A DNA stretch of 64,000 nt, from NCBI GenBank assembly GCA_964388275.1, contig CAYLZD010000024.1, forward strand, positions 1-64,000, read 5' to 3'. Of the stretch, positions 27,101 to 35,072 are shown piece after piece (the stretch's first letter is position 1; each line of letters opens with the position of its first letter). This DNA comes from JARYLZ01 sp964388275. Its GTDB lineage: Bacteria; Bacteroidota; Ignavibacteria; SZUA-365. The notes beneath the pieces were generated by a model. It did no database searches. It saw only the letters and a program-made list of their open reading frames with translations, and had not been told where the DNA came from. The position numbers and the translations under genes are program-made.

Positions 27101-28509
27101 GCAGCATCACTGTGCGCGCGTCCGGCACATTCGGAGTGACTGTAACCGACAGCAATGGTTGTACCGCATCGGCAAGACCCGTGACGGTCACGGCCAATCC
27201 CCTTCCGCGCCCCGTCGTTTCCGCTCTTGGCGCGACGGAGTTCTGCGAAGGCGGAGAAGTCACTCTCGACGCGGGCGCCGGTTTCGCCGCGTATTCGTGG
27301 AGCTCCGGAGAAAGCACCCGCACCATCACGGTGCGACGCTCGGGTTCGTATGCTGTGACGACAGCCTTCGCCACCGGCTGCACGGGACGATCCGACAGCG
27401 TAGATGTTCTGGTCCATCCGAATCCTTCACCGGTCATCACTCCGAACGGTCCGCTCGAATTCTGCGACGGCGACAGCGTCACTCTCTCGGCGCCCCCCGG
27501 CTTCGCGCGCTACCGGTGGTCGGACGGTTCTTCGCAACCCGGCATCGTCGTCAAGCTGTCGGGCTCGTATCAAGTGGAGGTGGAAGATTCTAACGGGTGT
27601 ACGGGGACATCGCCTGCTCTGACCGCCACGGTGCATCCGCTGCCGGGCGTCCCCGTCATCACGCAACGGCGCGACACTTTGTTTTCAACCCCCGAGGCGG
27701 CTTATCAATGGAACCGAAACGGATCGCCGTTGCCCGGAGAGAACGGCCCGATCCTCCTGATTCCGAGTTCCGGAACATACACCGTCACAGTGACCAATCA
27801 ATTCGGCTGCTCGGCCGTATCCTCCCCGCTCCCCGTCTCCATAGCGCTCGCGACCGTTCGCCTTCCTGAAATCGAGGCGGCCCCCGGCGAACACGTGCGG
27901 ATACGGCTGGAGTTGGCATCCTCGTCCGACCTGGCCCTCGCCGGCGCAAGGGATTTCCGGACCGTTCTGCGCTTCGGCGACGATGTTCTTTTTCCATCAG
28001 GCGACGGCGGCACATGGACCAGGCAGGGTTCCGAGCGAGTACTCACCGCTGACGGACGGATCACGGACAGCGTCGGCACATTGATATCCTTCGACTGTGT
28101 GGCCATGTTAGGACGCACCGACCGCGTACCGCTCCGAATCGAGAGTTTCGAGTGGACAAGCGGCGCCGTCCGGACATCCCGCATAGACGGCGCCTTCTCG
28201 CTGAAAATCTGCCGGGAAGGAGGCGACCGGCTGTTCGACGGCACGATGCGAGCGTTTCTCGCGCAAAACCGGCCCAATCCGTTCAACGCGCAGACTACTA
28301 TTGCGTTCGAGTTGATCGAACGCGGACCGATACGCCTTTCGGTGCTGGACATGCTCGGGCGTTCCGTTTCCGTGCTTGTCGAGGATGATCGGGATCCGGG
28401 ACTGTATGAAGCCGTGTTCGACGCGAACAACCTGCCGTCTGGACTCTATCAGGCGGTCCTTGAAACGGGCGCTTTACGGCTCGTCAGGATGATGAGTCTC
28501 GTGAAATAG
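24148..28509 (+). CDS. giant exported SBBP/Ig-repeat protein B with T9SS domain
   Basis: This 1453-residue paralogue of A and C has a signal peptide (1-19), the same N-terminal domain (FIRNDGSIRDTDGKTRNDI; YPGIDAVFRITDSG) and seven SBBP repeats (about 268-728). Six type-B Cys-paired modules follow (GPxxFCEGxSVxLDAGxGYxxYxWSxGxxTRSI...DxNGC), then one Cys-poor module with a YQWNRNG core, a cohesin-like domain (about 1230-1365), and a type A T9SS sorting domain. The sorting domain begins QNRPNPFNAQTTIAFEL, carries LDMLGRSV and LPSGLYQAVLETG, and ends MSLVK. The product should be secreted through T9SS and anchored at the cell surface or released. The gap to gene A is 200 bp. Confidence 0.9.
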   Translation: MKQIYLSLAFACFLNHTAAGHSHGACAARVDEPLPGSRPHFIRNDGSIRDTDGKTRNDILFWADLGSLRAYFSEHGVSYVFLQALPHEKEAHELETHTCGVTPHRDRYRAYRLDAVFVGASQNTLLRPDKQGSAIADARVTGPSPSVECDALVYENVYPGIDAVFRITDSGLKHDWIVRSGAMFSDISIRYVGASRFETAAGDITAFTPLGRLVERAPVAFHSEESGADAAALQSETPAHWVLEDETLRFDVPHRDPARTLVIDPLIEWSTYTGSSTTDFGTGTAIDPDGNVLLCGWTAGVDFPATPGALQELLAGKSDAFVAKFDPDGKRQWITYLGGTETDVSMGVAADQQGGIAVIGHTSSSDFPVSPGAFQPAVRGLSDVFLTMLNPDGTMRWSTFVGGALSDEGGAVAVDSKGNILITGRTESGDFPSTLGSFQFTRAGYYDAYIGKFRPDGSRVWMTYYGGRASGPESGEDWGHSVAAGPNDEVIVCGHTNSPDFPVTSGAFQSIYRGNRDAFLVSFSATGVRLFATMLGGGAWDDAYGVTIDRHGAITVTGGAESGNFPASPGAFQTARSGVTDAFIGRFDAAGSRDWITLFGGARHDFGYGISAYPSGNTVIVGKTNSPDLYVTGDAPQPNRAGSEHYDAFFLKMRPDGSPVWSTYFGGGNIEYGNENDGLGRIAADWRGTASASGWTASADFPVTAGAFQSSNAGGWDAFVTKIGCDIDAPSITADGPTSFCEGGGVRLEAAPGYAVYLWSTGDTTRSISVASQGTYFVRAIDSNDCGAQSPDIVVNVFPLPAPLVQPSGPTTFCEGDSVTLDGGEGYASWRWSSGEATRFITVKTGGSYSVTVTDINGCTGSSPEVVIRVNPRPSAAITSDGPLEFCEGGSVRLDAGAGFDTYRWSTGEETRSISAATSGIYTVRVTNEFGCDDESAPVAVTVFPLPAPVILALGDTVFCDGDSVVLDAGAGYPGYAWSDGRRTRSITVRASGTFGVTVTDSNGCTASARPVTVTANPLPRPVVSALGATEFCEGGEVTLDAGAGFAAYSWSSGESTRTITVRRSGSYAVTTAFATGCTGRSDSVDVLVHPNPSPVITPNGPLEFCDGDSVTLSAPPGFARYRWSDGSSQPGIVVKLSGSYQVEVEDSNGCTGTSPALTATVHPLPGVPVITQRRDTLFSTPEAAYQWNRNGSPLPGENGPILLIPSSGTYTVTVTNQFGCSAVSSPLPVSIALATVRLPEIEAAPGEHVRIRLELASSSDLALAGARDFRTVLRFGDDVLFPSGDGGTWTRQGSERVLTADGRITDSVGTLISFDCVAMLGRTDRVPLRIESFEWTSGAVRTSRIDGAFSLKICREGGDRLFDGTMRAFLAQNRPNPFNAQTTIAFELIERGPIRLSVLDMLGRSVSVLVEDDRDPGLYEAVFDANNLPSGLYQAVLETGALRLVRMMSLVK

Positions 28510-28603
28510 ACGGGCGTCGCAGTAGTGACCGCATCTCCGTTCTGCTTTCACCCGATGAAATCCAATTCATATATTCCAGCATGGATGAATCGAAAGCCGC
28601 CCG

Positions 28604-31600
28604 ATGAACGGGCTTACGGACATACTGTTACGAGTTGATCTGCGCCGATTGTGCGGCTGCGTTTTTTTTCTGCTGCCGCTTCTGATGAATGGAACCAATG
28701 CGACAGCGTCTCCGAGAAGCGCCCTCGGCGGTGACAAGAATATTGGGAACACGCGACACGGGACCATTTTCCGCTCGCCGGATCCGGTTTTTTTCGAGAA
28801 CCACGGCGACGTGATTGGAAGCGACGGCGAACCGCGGAATGACATAGTATATACTTATAGAGGGCGCGGAGTCGATGTCCATTTCCGGTGGTCGGGCCTG
28901 AGCTATGTTTTCAAGCGTTTCACTTCCGAGCCCGGGGGCGCGTCCGCGAAATCATCCCCCCATCCGCCTGATGCTCCGGCAGCAGTCGAAACATACCGCC
29001 TCGACGTGGATTTTCCGGGCGCGGCTCCGGCAGCGCGGCCTGCGGGAACAGGCCCCGTGGATGGGCAGAGACGCTACTACCGCAGTCAATCCCCCGGGGA
29101 GCTTTCAGCACGCAGAGCGTTTTCAGCACTGGCCTACAAAGACCTGTACGACGGAATCGACCTGGTTTTTTATTTCGACGAACGAGGACTGAAATACGAC
29201 TTCATTCTCCGGCCGGGCGCCGATCCATCGTCCATCCGCATGAGATACGGCGGCGCGCAATGGCTTGTGCTGCAACATGACGGCACGCTTACCGCAGGAG
29301 CGCTTCTCGGAGAGATACTGGAACTTCCACCCGTCGCGTTCACCCGACCCGCCCCTGCGGCCGGTGCGGTTCCGGTCGCCGCGAAATATCGGATTGACGG
29401 TTGCGATATATCTTTCGAACTCGGACCGTATGATAACACTAAGACTCTGACCGTCGATCCGGGAATATTGTGGTCGACATTTTACGGCGGTTCGGGGGAG
29501 GACTGGGCGAACGGCGCCGCGACCGACGCCGGGGGAAATGTATTCGTCACAGGCCGCACCATCAGCGTGAACTTTCCGGTTCACACGGGGCAACAGATGA
29601 GCAGCGGGGGCAACTTCGACGCCTTCCTCGTCAAATTCGACGCCATCGGACAGAGGATATGGTCCACGTACTTGGGTGGGTCGAATCTGGACTACGGTTT
29701 CGGCGTCGCGACGGACCCGGCGGGACGAGTGGCGGTCAGCGGCTGGACTCGTAGCGCAGATTTTCCGCTGCTCAATCCCGCTCAACCGGCATTCGGGGGC
29801 GACATGGACGCCTTCGTCGCCTCCTTCTCTCCGTCCGGCGCTCTCCGCTGGTCCACATACTGCGGAGGCATGCTCGACGACAGAGGCATGAACGTCGCGG
29901 CGGATGCGGCCGGCAACGTGGTCATGACCGGATTGACATTCAGTTTCGACTTCCCCGTCCTGTCACCGCAACAGGCGTCCCTTGCCGGTTTTTCGGACAT
30001 CATGGTCGTCAAATACGACTCTTCAGGAGTTACGCTCTGGTCGACCTTCCACGGAGGCAGCGGGGCCGACGAAGGTCTTTCGGTTCACGCCGATCCCGCG
30101 GGAAATATTGCCGTGGCCGGAAGGACCTCGAGCGGAAATTACCCGGTCGCTGGCGCGGCGCAGTCCGCGCTCGCGGGGAAGCATGACGCCTGTCTGACCG
30201 TCTTCACGCCGAACGGAATCCGTGTGTTCTCCACATATTTCGGAGGCAGCGAGGACGAATACGCGTACGCCGTCACTTGCGACCAATCGGGCAACATCTT
30301 CGCGGCCGGTTCCACTGAAAGCGACGATTTTCCGATCTTGAATGCGTTCCAGAAGAAGCGCGGCTTCTTCGTCGACGCGTGGGTAGCGAAATTCAGTTCG
30401 GTCGGCACTCCGTTGTGGTCCACATATTACGGCGGCAACAGCTCTGAAATCGCCGCGGACGCAGTGTGCGACAATGCCGGCAATGTCATAATCGCAGGCA
30501 GCAGCGGCAGCACGACGCTCCCGATCCTGAATGCCCCCATGCTTAAAAATGCCGGCGACGACGCTTTCGTCGCCCGTTTTTCGGCGATGGGCGCGCTGCA
30601 GTTCGCGGCTTTCGCCGGTGGAGGCAACAACGAAGGCGCCTCAGGCGTTGCCTGGGCGGGAGGTCAGGCTGTGGTGATTGCAGGCACCACGAACAGCTTC
30701 GACTTCCCTGTCCGAAATCCCGCGCAGGCTTCCCACGGCGGAGGCGGGTGGGACGCGTTCGTCGTGAAACTCGAAGATTGCCCGGTCGGTGCGACGGTCG
30801 CCGCTCTCGGACCGACCAGGTTCTGTCCCGGTGGAAGCGTCGTCCTTGAAGCCGACGACGGTCCCGGATACGCATATCAGTGGTTTAAGGACGGCGTAAA
30901 AGCCCCGGGCGGCGGGGACCGCCTGTTCATCGCTACCGACAGCGGCGAATACTCGGTGCTCGTGAAGAACGCCGCGGGCTGCTGCGCGCTCTCGCTGCCG
31001 GTGAAAGTGACGATCTCCAATCTCGCCGCATATGCCGGGGCCGATACGGTCATCTGCGGCGGGACGACAGCGCAACTTCGCGCCGAACCGGTCGATGGAA
31101 CACCGCCCTTCAATTACCTCTGGACGCCTTCCACCGGCTTGAGCTCGGCGACCGCGAGAGAACCCGTCGCAACCCCGCCCGTCACTACCACGTACCGCGT
31201 CACCATCGAGGACTCCATAGGATGCGCTGCCGTCGACAGCGTCACCGTGGAAGTCCGCACGCTTGCCGCCGAAGCGGGCGCCGATGCATTCCTGTGCCGT
31301 GGAGAGGCCGCCGTGTTGCAGGCGGTCGCGAAAGGAGGCACGGCCCCGTTCAGGTTCTTCTGGACGCCTTCGACCGGCCTGGATCTGACCGACGTGCCGG
31401 CGCCCACAGCGACTCCTTTGGTCACAACGACTTACTCCGTCGAAATCACGGACGCGCTCGGGTGCGCGGCCCTGGACAGTGTTACAGTTGCCGTCAGCAC
31501 GCTCGAGGTGCGGACTTCCGGCCAGGTTTCCGTGTGCGAAGGCGAAGGCGCTGTCATCGAAGCCTTCGCAAGCGGCGGCGCGGGAAATTACTCCTACGAA

Positions 31601-34600
31601 TGGGGCCCTGCCGCGGGCTTGAGCTCGACATCGATCCGCAATCCCACGGCCAAACCCGCCGTCACAACGACTTACCAGGTCACTGTCCGCGACGCTTCGA
31701 ACTGCAGCGCGGGCGCCGTCGCGACGGTGTTCGTATCGCCGCGTCCCGAGGTTTCCATTGCCGCTTCCGGACCGCTGAACCTCTGCCTCGGCGACACTTT
31801 GCAGCTCCGGGCGACGCCAGGCTTCGCGCGTTATGAATGGTCGAACGGCGCAGGGACGTCCTCGATCAGGGTCACGCGAGGCGGCGTCTTCGCCGTCACC
31901 GTATGGGATTCGTCGGGCTGCAAAGACCGGGATTCGATTACGGTCACGTTGTTTGATTATCCTGCGCCGGCGATCATCGCCGAGAGACCTCTCGTCTTCT
32001 GTCCGGGCGACAGCACAATTCTGGATGGAGGCGCCGGCTACACGGAGTATCTCTGGTCCACGGGGGAAAAATCCAGACGGATCACGGTTAGGACCGCCGG
32101 AACATACACCGTCAAGGTGACCAACGAAGGCGGCTGCGCGGCGCAGTCGCCTCCGGTGCAGATCCGTCTCTTGCCCTCTCCCGAACCTTCCATCGGGGGT
32201 CCGGTATCGGTATGTCCTTACACGAGCGCGGAGTATTCCGTAGCGCAGGTCGACGGTCATTCCTATTTCTGGTCTCTTGAAGGAGGTTCCATACTATCCG
32301 GACTCGGTTCGAATGCAATTACCGCCAGATGGGGTGCTCCGGGCGCCGCGGCAGTCCGGCTCACGCAGAGAGACGACTCCAGCGGTTGCTCGACGAGCGC
32401 CGTTTTGGAAGTGCGAATTTCCCCGGAATTGCATCCCGCCATCACACCGTCCGGCGTGCTGCATCTATGCGAAGGAGACAGCCTGACGCTCGACGCCGGT
32501 CCGGGATATGCATCCTGGCAGTGGACATTGCCCGGTGGAAACAGGCGGTCAGGAAGAACGCTGACCGTCCGGGACGGTGGGATCTACGCGGTTTCCGTGC
32601 GTGACGCGGCCGGTTGTTCCGGGAGGGATTCGGTGATGATTGTGAAGCATGAAGTCCCGCGGCCTCATTTATCGACCGCGCCCGGCGCAGGAAGAATCTG
32701 CGAAGGCGACACGCTCGTTTTGCGAATTCCGGGCGAATGGCGTTCGATCCGCTGGTCGACCGGTGATACGACGGCCGCGATATCGATTTCCGCTCCGGGG
32801 AGTTTCCATGCTCAGGTTACCGACGAGTTCGGATGTACGGGCGGGACGGATACGATTGAGGTCAGCGTCTTTCCGATGCCGGTGGCCGATTTCACGGGTC
32901 CTGCGAGCGCCTGCGCCGGTACGCGGTCCGAATATGCCGCCTTGAGCGACTCCGGTGTATCGCTCTCGTGGTTTGTTACAGGCGGAAACGCGGCATCCAC
33001 GCCCGGCGACGACACTCTGCTCGTAGACTGGGGCGACGGTCCGACCGGAACGGTCAGACTCACGGCGGTCGTCGATTCCAGCGGTTGTCTCGCCGTCGCG
33101 GTGCGGAACATTTCCCTGCTCCCCTCCCCGCGCCCCTCTCTGAACCACAGCGGGATACTGGAATTGTGCGAGGGCGACAGCGCTGTGCTTGCCGTAACGG
33201 GGGAATACGCCGGGCATCAGTGGTCCACCGGCGACACGACTGCCGCGATAGTAGTCAAGGCATCGGGCGTTTACGATGTTGTCGCAACCGATTCCAACGG
33301 ATGTGAAGGCCGTTCCGAACCACTGCGAGTCGAGGTCATTTCAATTCCCGCGCCGGAGATAATCGGTCCCGTATCGGTCTGCGTGAATTCCGTCGCGACA
33401 TATCGGACCGCGGCCCGCGCGGGAATCTCGCTGCAATGGAGTGTGTCCGGCGGCCTGATACAAGGCGGTGATCGGAACGACAGCGTCGTCGTGCTCTGGA
33501 CGGACTCCGGCGACGTATTCCTGCGTTTGCGCGCGCATGACGATGCTCACGGCTGCGAGGCATGGACGGAACGGCGGATATCGGCGGCCGCCGCCCTGCA
33601 TCCGGCGATCAGCGTATCCGGCCCGACTGGATTCTGCGCAGGTGACAGCGTAATACTGGATGCGGGGATCGGATATTCCTCCTATACATGGATGGACAGG
33701 AACGGAAACGAGGTCGGAAAAGGCAGGTTTTTCTCCTGCAGGATCACGGGCGCCTGGACCGTGCGCATCACCGATGCCGGAGGATGCGCCGGGATATCGG
33801 ACACCGTGTTCAGCGCCTCCCACCCTCTCCCGCTACCGTCGATTATCGGTCAATCGGCCCTTTGCGCGGGCGACACGATAATGCTGGACGGCGGCGCCGG
33901 CTTCGCCTCGTATTCCTGGAGAGATTCCGCTGGCGCGATATCCGGCGGCGGGCGTTATCTGGCCGTGACGGGAACAGGCGTTTTTCGTGTGCAGGTATCC
34001 GATGCGAACGGATGCGACGGGATTTCCCCCCCGCATGCAGTCGTTGCGCACCCGCCGCCGCCCAAGCCCGCGATCTCGAGCGACGGCGATACGTTGCGCT
34101 CGACACCGGCTTTCTCCCACCGCTGGTACCGAAACGACACGCTGGTCGCGGGCGCCGAAAGAGACGTGCTGGCAAACCCGGAACCGGGGCGATATACCGT
34201 GCGTGTGACCGACTCCAACGGCTGTTCGAGTACATCCGACCCTTATGAACACACGATGTCGATCGAAGCCGTCGCGTCGATAGCCGTTCCGCGTCTTGAA
34301 GCAGAGCCCGGCGAAAGGATAGCGTTGCCGATCATGCTGGAATCCTCGAGGAATCTAGACGCCTCTGCCGCCGGCAGTTTCACTGCGACTCTGCGTTTCG
34401 ACGCCCGCCTTCTCGTCCCGGTGGACAGCGCGCACACCGGTATAATTTCCGGCGCCGACCGCGTAGTCACGATCACCGCGCAAGTACCGCCCGAACGCAG
34501 CGCGCCATTCGCCCTGTATACACTGCCCCTCCTTGCCACGCTGGGCCCGGTCGAATCGACTCCCCTGCGCATAGACGCCTTTTCCTTCAACGGCGCCCCG

Positions 34601-34942
34601 GTGCGAGTGACTTCATCGGACGGCGAGTTCCGTCTCAGAATCTGCCGTGAAGGCGGCGAAAGACTGTTCGATTCCGGCCGACGCTTTTTTCTGGATCAGA
34701 ACTCCCCCAATCCTTTCAACTCCGAAACATGGATCGAGTACGGAATCATTTCCCCGGGGCATGCGCGGTTGTCGGTTTTCGACCTGCTGGGACGCGAACT
34801 CCTGGTGATCGCGGACGCGCATCACGAGCCGGGGCGTTTCAGGGCTCATCTGGACGCAGCCGCTTTGACGTCCGGCGTTTATGCATGCGTCCTGCGCACT
34901 CTTTCAGGGGTAAAAACCCGCCGGATGGCGGTAGCGAAGTGA
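28604..34942 (+). CDS. giant exported SBBP/Ig/PKD-repeat protein C with T9SS domain
   Basis: At 2112 residues this is the largest of the three paralogues. After a signal peptide (core about 14-32) it has the SBBP-associated domain and seven SBBP repeats (about 285-725). About fifteen Ig-like modules of several types then alternate: one with YQWFKDG, three type-A, then type-B modules interleaved with three PKD-like modules (GGxxxG...WG...GxVRLT). One Cys-poor module, a cohesin-like domain and a type A T9SS domain follow (QNSPNPFNSETWIEYG; FDLLGREL; SGVYACVLRTLSG; ending MAVAK). Each module normally has one Cys near its start (xCxG) and one near its end (GC), suggesting one disulfide per module. 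It follows gene B by 94 bp. Confidence 0.9.
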   Translation: MNGLTDILLRVDLRRLCGCVFFLLPLLMNGTNATASPRSALGGDKNIGNTRHGTIFRSPDPVFFENHGDVIGSDGEPRNDIVYTYRGRGVDVHFRWSGLSYVFKRFTSEPGGASAKSSPHPPDAPAAVETYRLDVDFPGAAPAARPAGTGPVDGQRRYYRSQSPGELSARRAFSALAYKDLYDGIDLVFYFDERGLKYDFILRPGADPSSIRMRYGGAQWLVLQHDGTLTAGALLGEILELPPVAFTRPAPAAGAVPVAAKYRIDGCDISFELGPYDNTKTLTVDPGILWSTFYGGSGEDWANGAATDAGGNVFVTGRTISVNFPVHTGQQMSSGGNFDAFLVKFDAIGQRIWSTYLGGSNLDYGFGVATDPAGRVAVSGWTRSADFPLLNPAQPAFGGDMDAFVASFSPSGALRWSTYCGGMLDDRGMNVAADAAGNVVMTGLTFSFDFPVLSPQQASLAGFSDIMVVKYDSSGVTLWSTFHGGSGADEGLSVHADPAGNIAVAGRTSSGNYPVAGAAQSALAGKHDACLTVFTPNGIRVFSTYFGGSEDEYAYAVTCDQSGNIFAAGSTESDDFPILNAFQKKRGFFVDAWVAKFSSVGTPLWSTYYGGNSSEIAADAVCDNAGNVIIAGSSGSTTLPILNAPMLKNAGDDAFVARFSAMGALQFAAFAGGGNNEGASGVAWAGGQAVVIAGTTNSFDFPVRNPAQASHGGGGWDAFVVKLEDCPVGATVAALGPTRFCPGGSVVLEADDGPGYAYQWFKDGVKAPGGGDRLFIATDSGEYSVLVKNAAGCCALSLPVKVTISNLAAYAGADTVICGGTTAQLRAEPVDGTPPFNYLWTPSTGLSSATAREPVATPPVTTTYRVTIEDSIGCAAVDSVTVEVRTLAAEAGADAFLCRGEAAVLQAVAKGGTAPFRFFWTPSTGLDLTDVPAPTATPLVTTTYSVEITDALGCAALDSVTVAVSTLEVRTSGQVSVCEGEGAVIEAFASGGAGNYSYEWGPAAGLSSTSIRNPTAKPAVTTTYQVTVRDASNCSAGAVATVFVSPRPEVSIAASGPLNLCLGDTLQLRATPGFARYEWSNGAGTSSIRVTRGGVFAVTVWDSSGCKDRDSITVTLFDYPAPAIIAERPLVFCPGDSTILDGGAGYTEYLWSTGEKSRRITVRTAGTYTVKVTNEGGCAAQSPPVQIRLLPSPEPSIGGPVSVCPYTSAEYSVAQVDGHSYFWSLEGGSILSGLGSNAITARWGAPGAAAVRLTQRDDSSGCSTSAVLEVRISPELHPAITPSGVLHLCEGDSLTLDAGPGYASWQWTLPGGNRRSGRTLTVRDGGIYAVSVRDAAGCSGRDSVMIVKHEVPRPHLSTAPGAGRICEGDTLVLRIPGEWRSIRWSTGDTTAAISISAPGSFHAQVTDEFGCTGGTDTIEVSVFPMPVADFTGPASACAGTRSEYAALSDSGVSLSWFVTGGNAASTPGDDTLLVDWGDGPTGTVRLTAVVDSSGCLAVAVRNISLLPSPRPSLNHSGILELCEGDSAVLAVTGEYAGHQWSTGDTTAAIVVKASGVYDVVATDSNGCEGRSEPLRVEVISIPAPEIIGPVSVCVNSVATYRTAARAGISLQWSVSGGLIQGGDRNDSVVVLWTDSGDVFLRLRAHDDAHGCEAWTERRISAAAALHPAISVSGPTGFCAGDSVILDAGIGYSSYTWMDRNGNEVGKGRFFSCRITGAWTVRITDAGGCAGISDTVFSASHPLPLPSIIGQSALCAGDTIMLDGGAGFASYSWRDSAGAISGGGRYLAVTGTGVFRVQVSDANGCDGISPPHAVVAHPPPPKPAISSDGDTLRSTPAFSHRWYRNDTLVAGAERDVLANPEPGRYTVRVTDSNGCSSTSDPYEHTMSIEAVASIAVPRLEAEPGERIALPIMLESSRNLDASAAGSFTATLRFDARLLVPVDSAHTGIISGADRVVTITAQVPPERSAPFALYTLPLLATLGPVESTPLRIDAFSFNGAPVRVTSSDGEFRLRICREGGERLFDSGRRFFLDQNSPNPFNSETWIEYGIISPGHARLSVFDLLGRELLVIADAHHEPGRFRAHLDAAALTSGVYACVLRTLSGVKTRRMAVAK

Positions 34943-35072
34943 GTCGCCCGACGATTGTGCGGAATTGCAAAAACGTCAATTCCAGGGATTTGTAGACTTG
35001 GATTTGAGAACCTGATGGGAGACATTTCAAACATGGATCTCATATCGCAAATCAATTCCCGGATTTCACACC

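Noticed and set aside
18452..34942. CRISPR array or DNA-level tandem repeats
   Set aside because: The periodicity is at protein level (about 64 and 70-80 residues); the DNA copies are strongly diverged.
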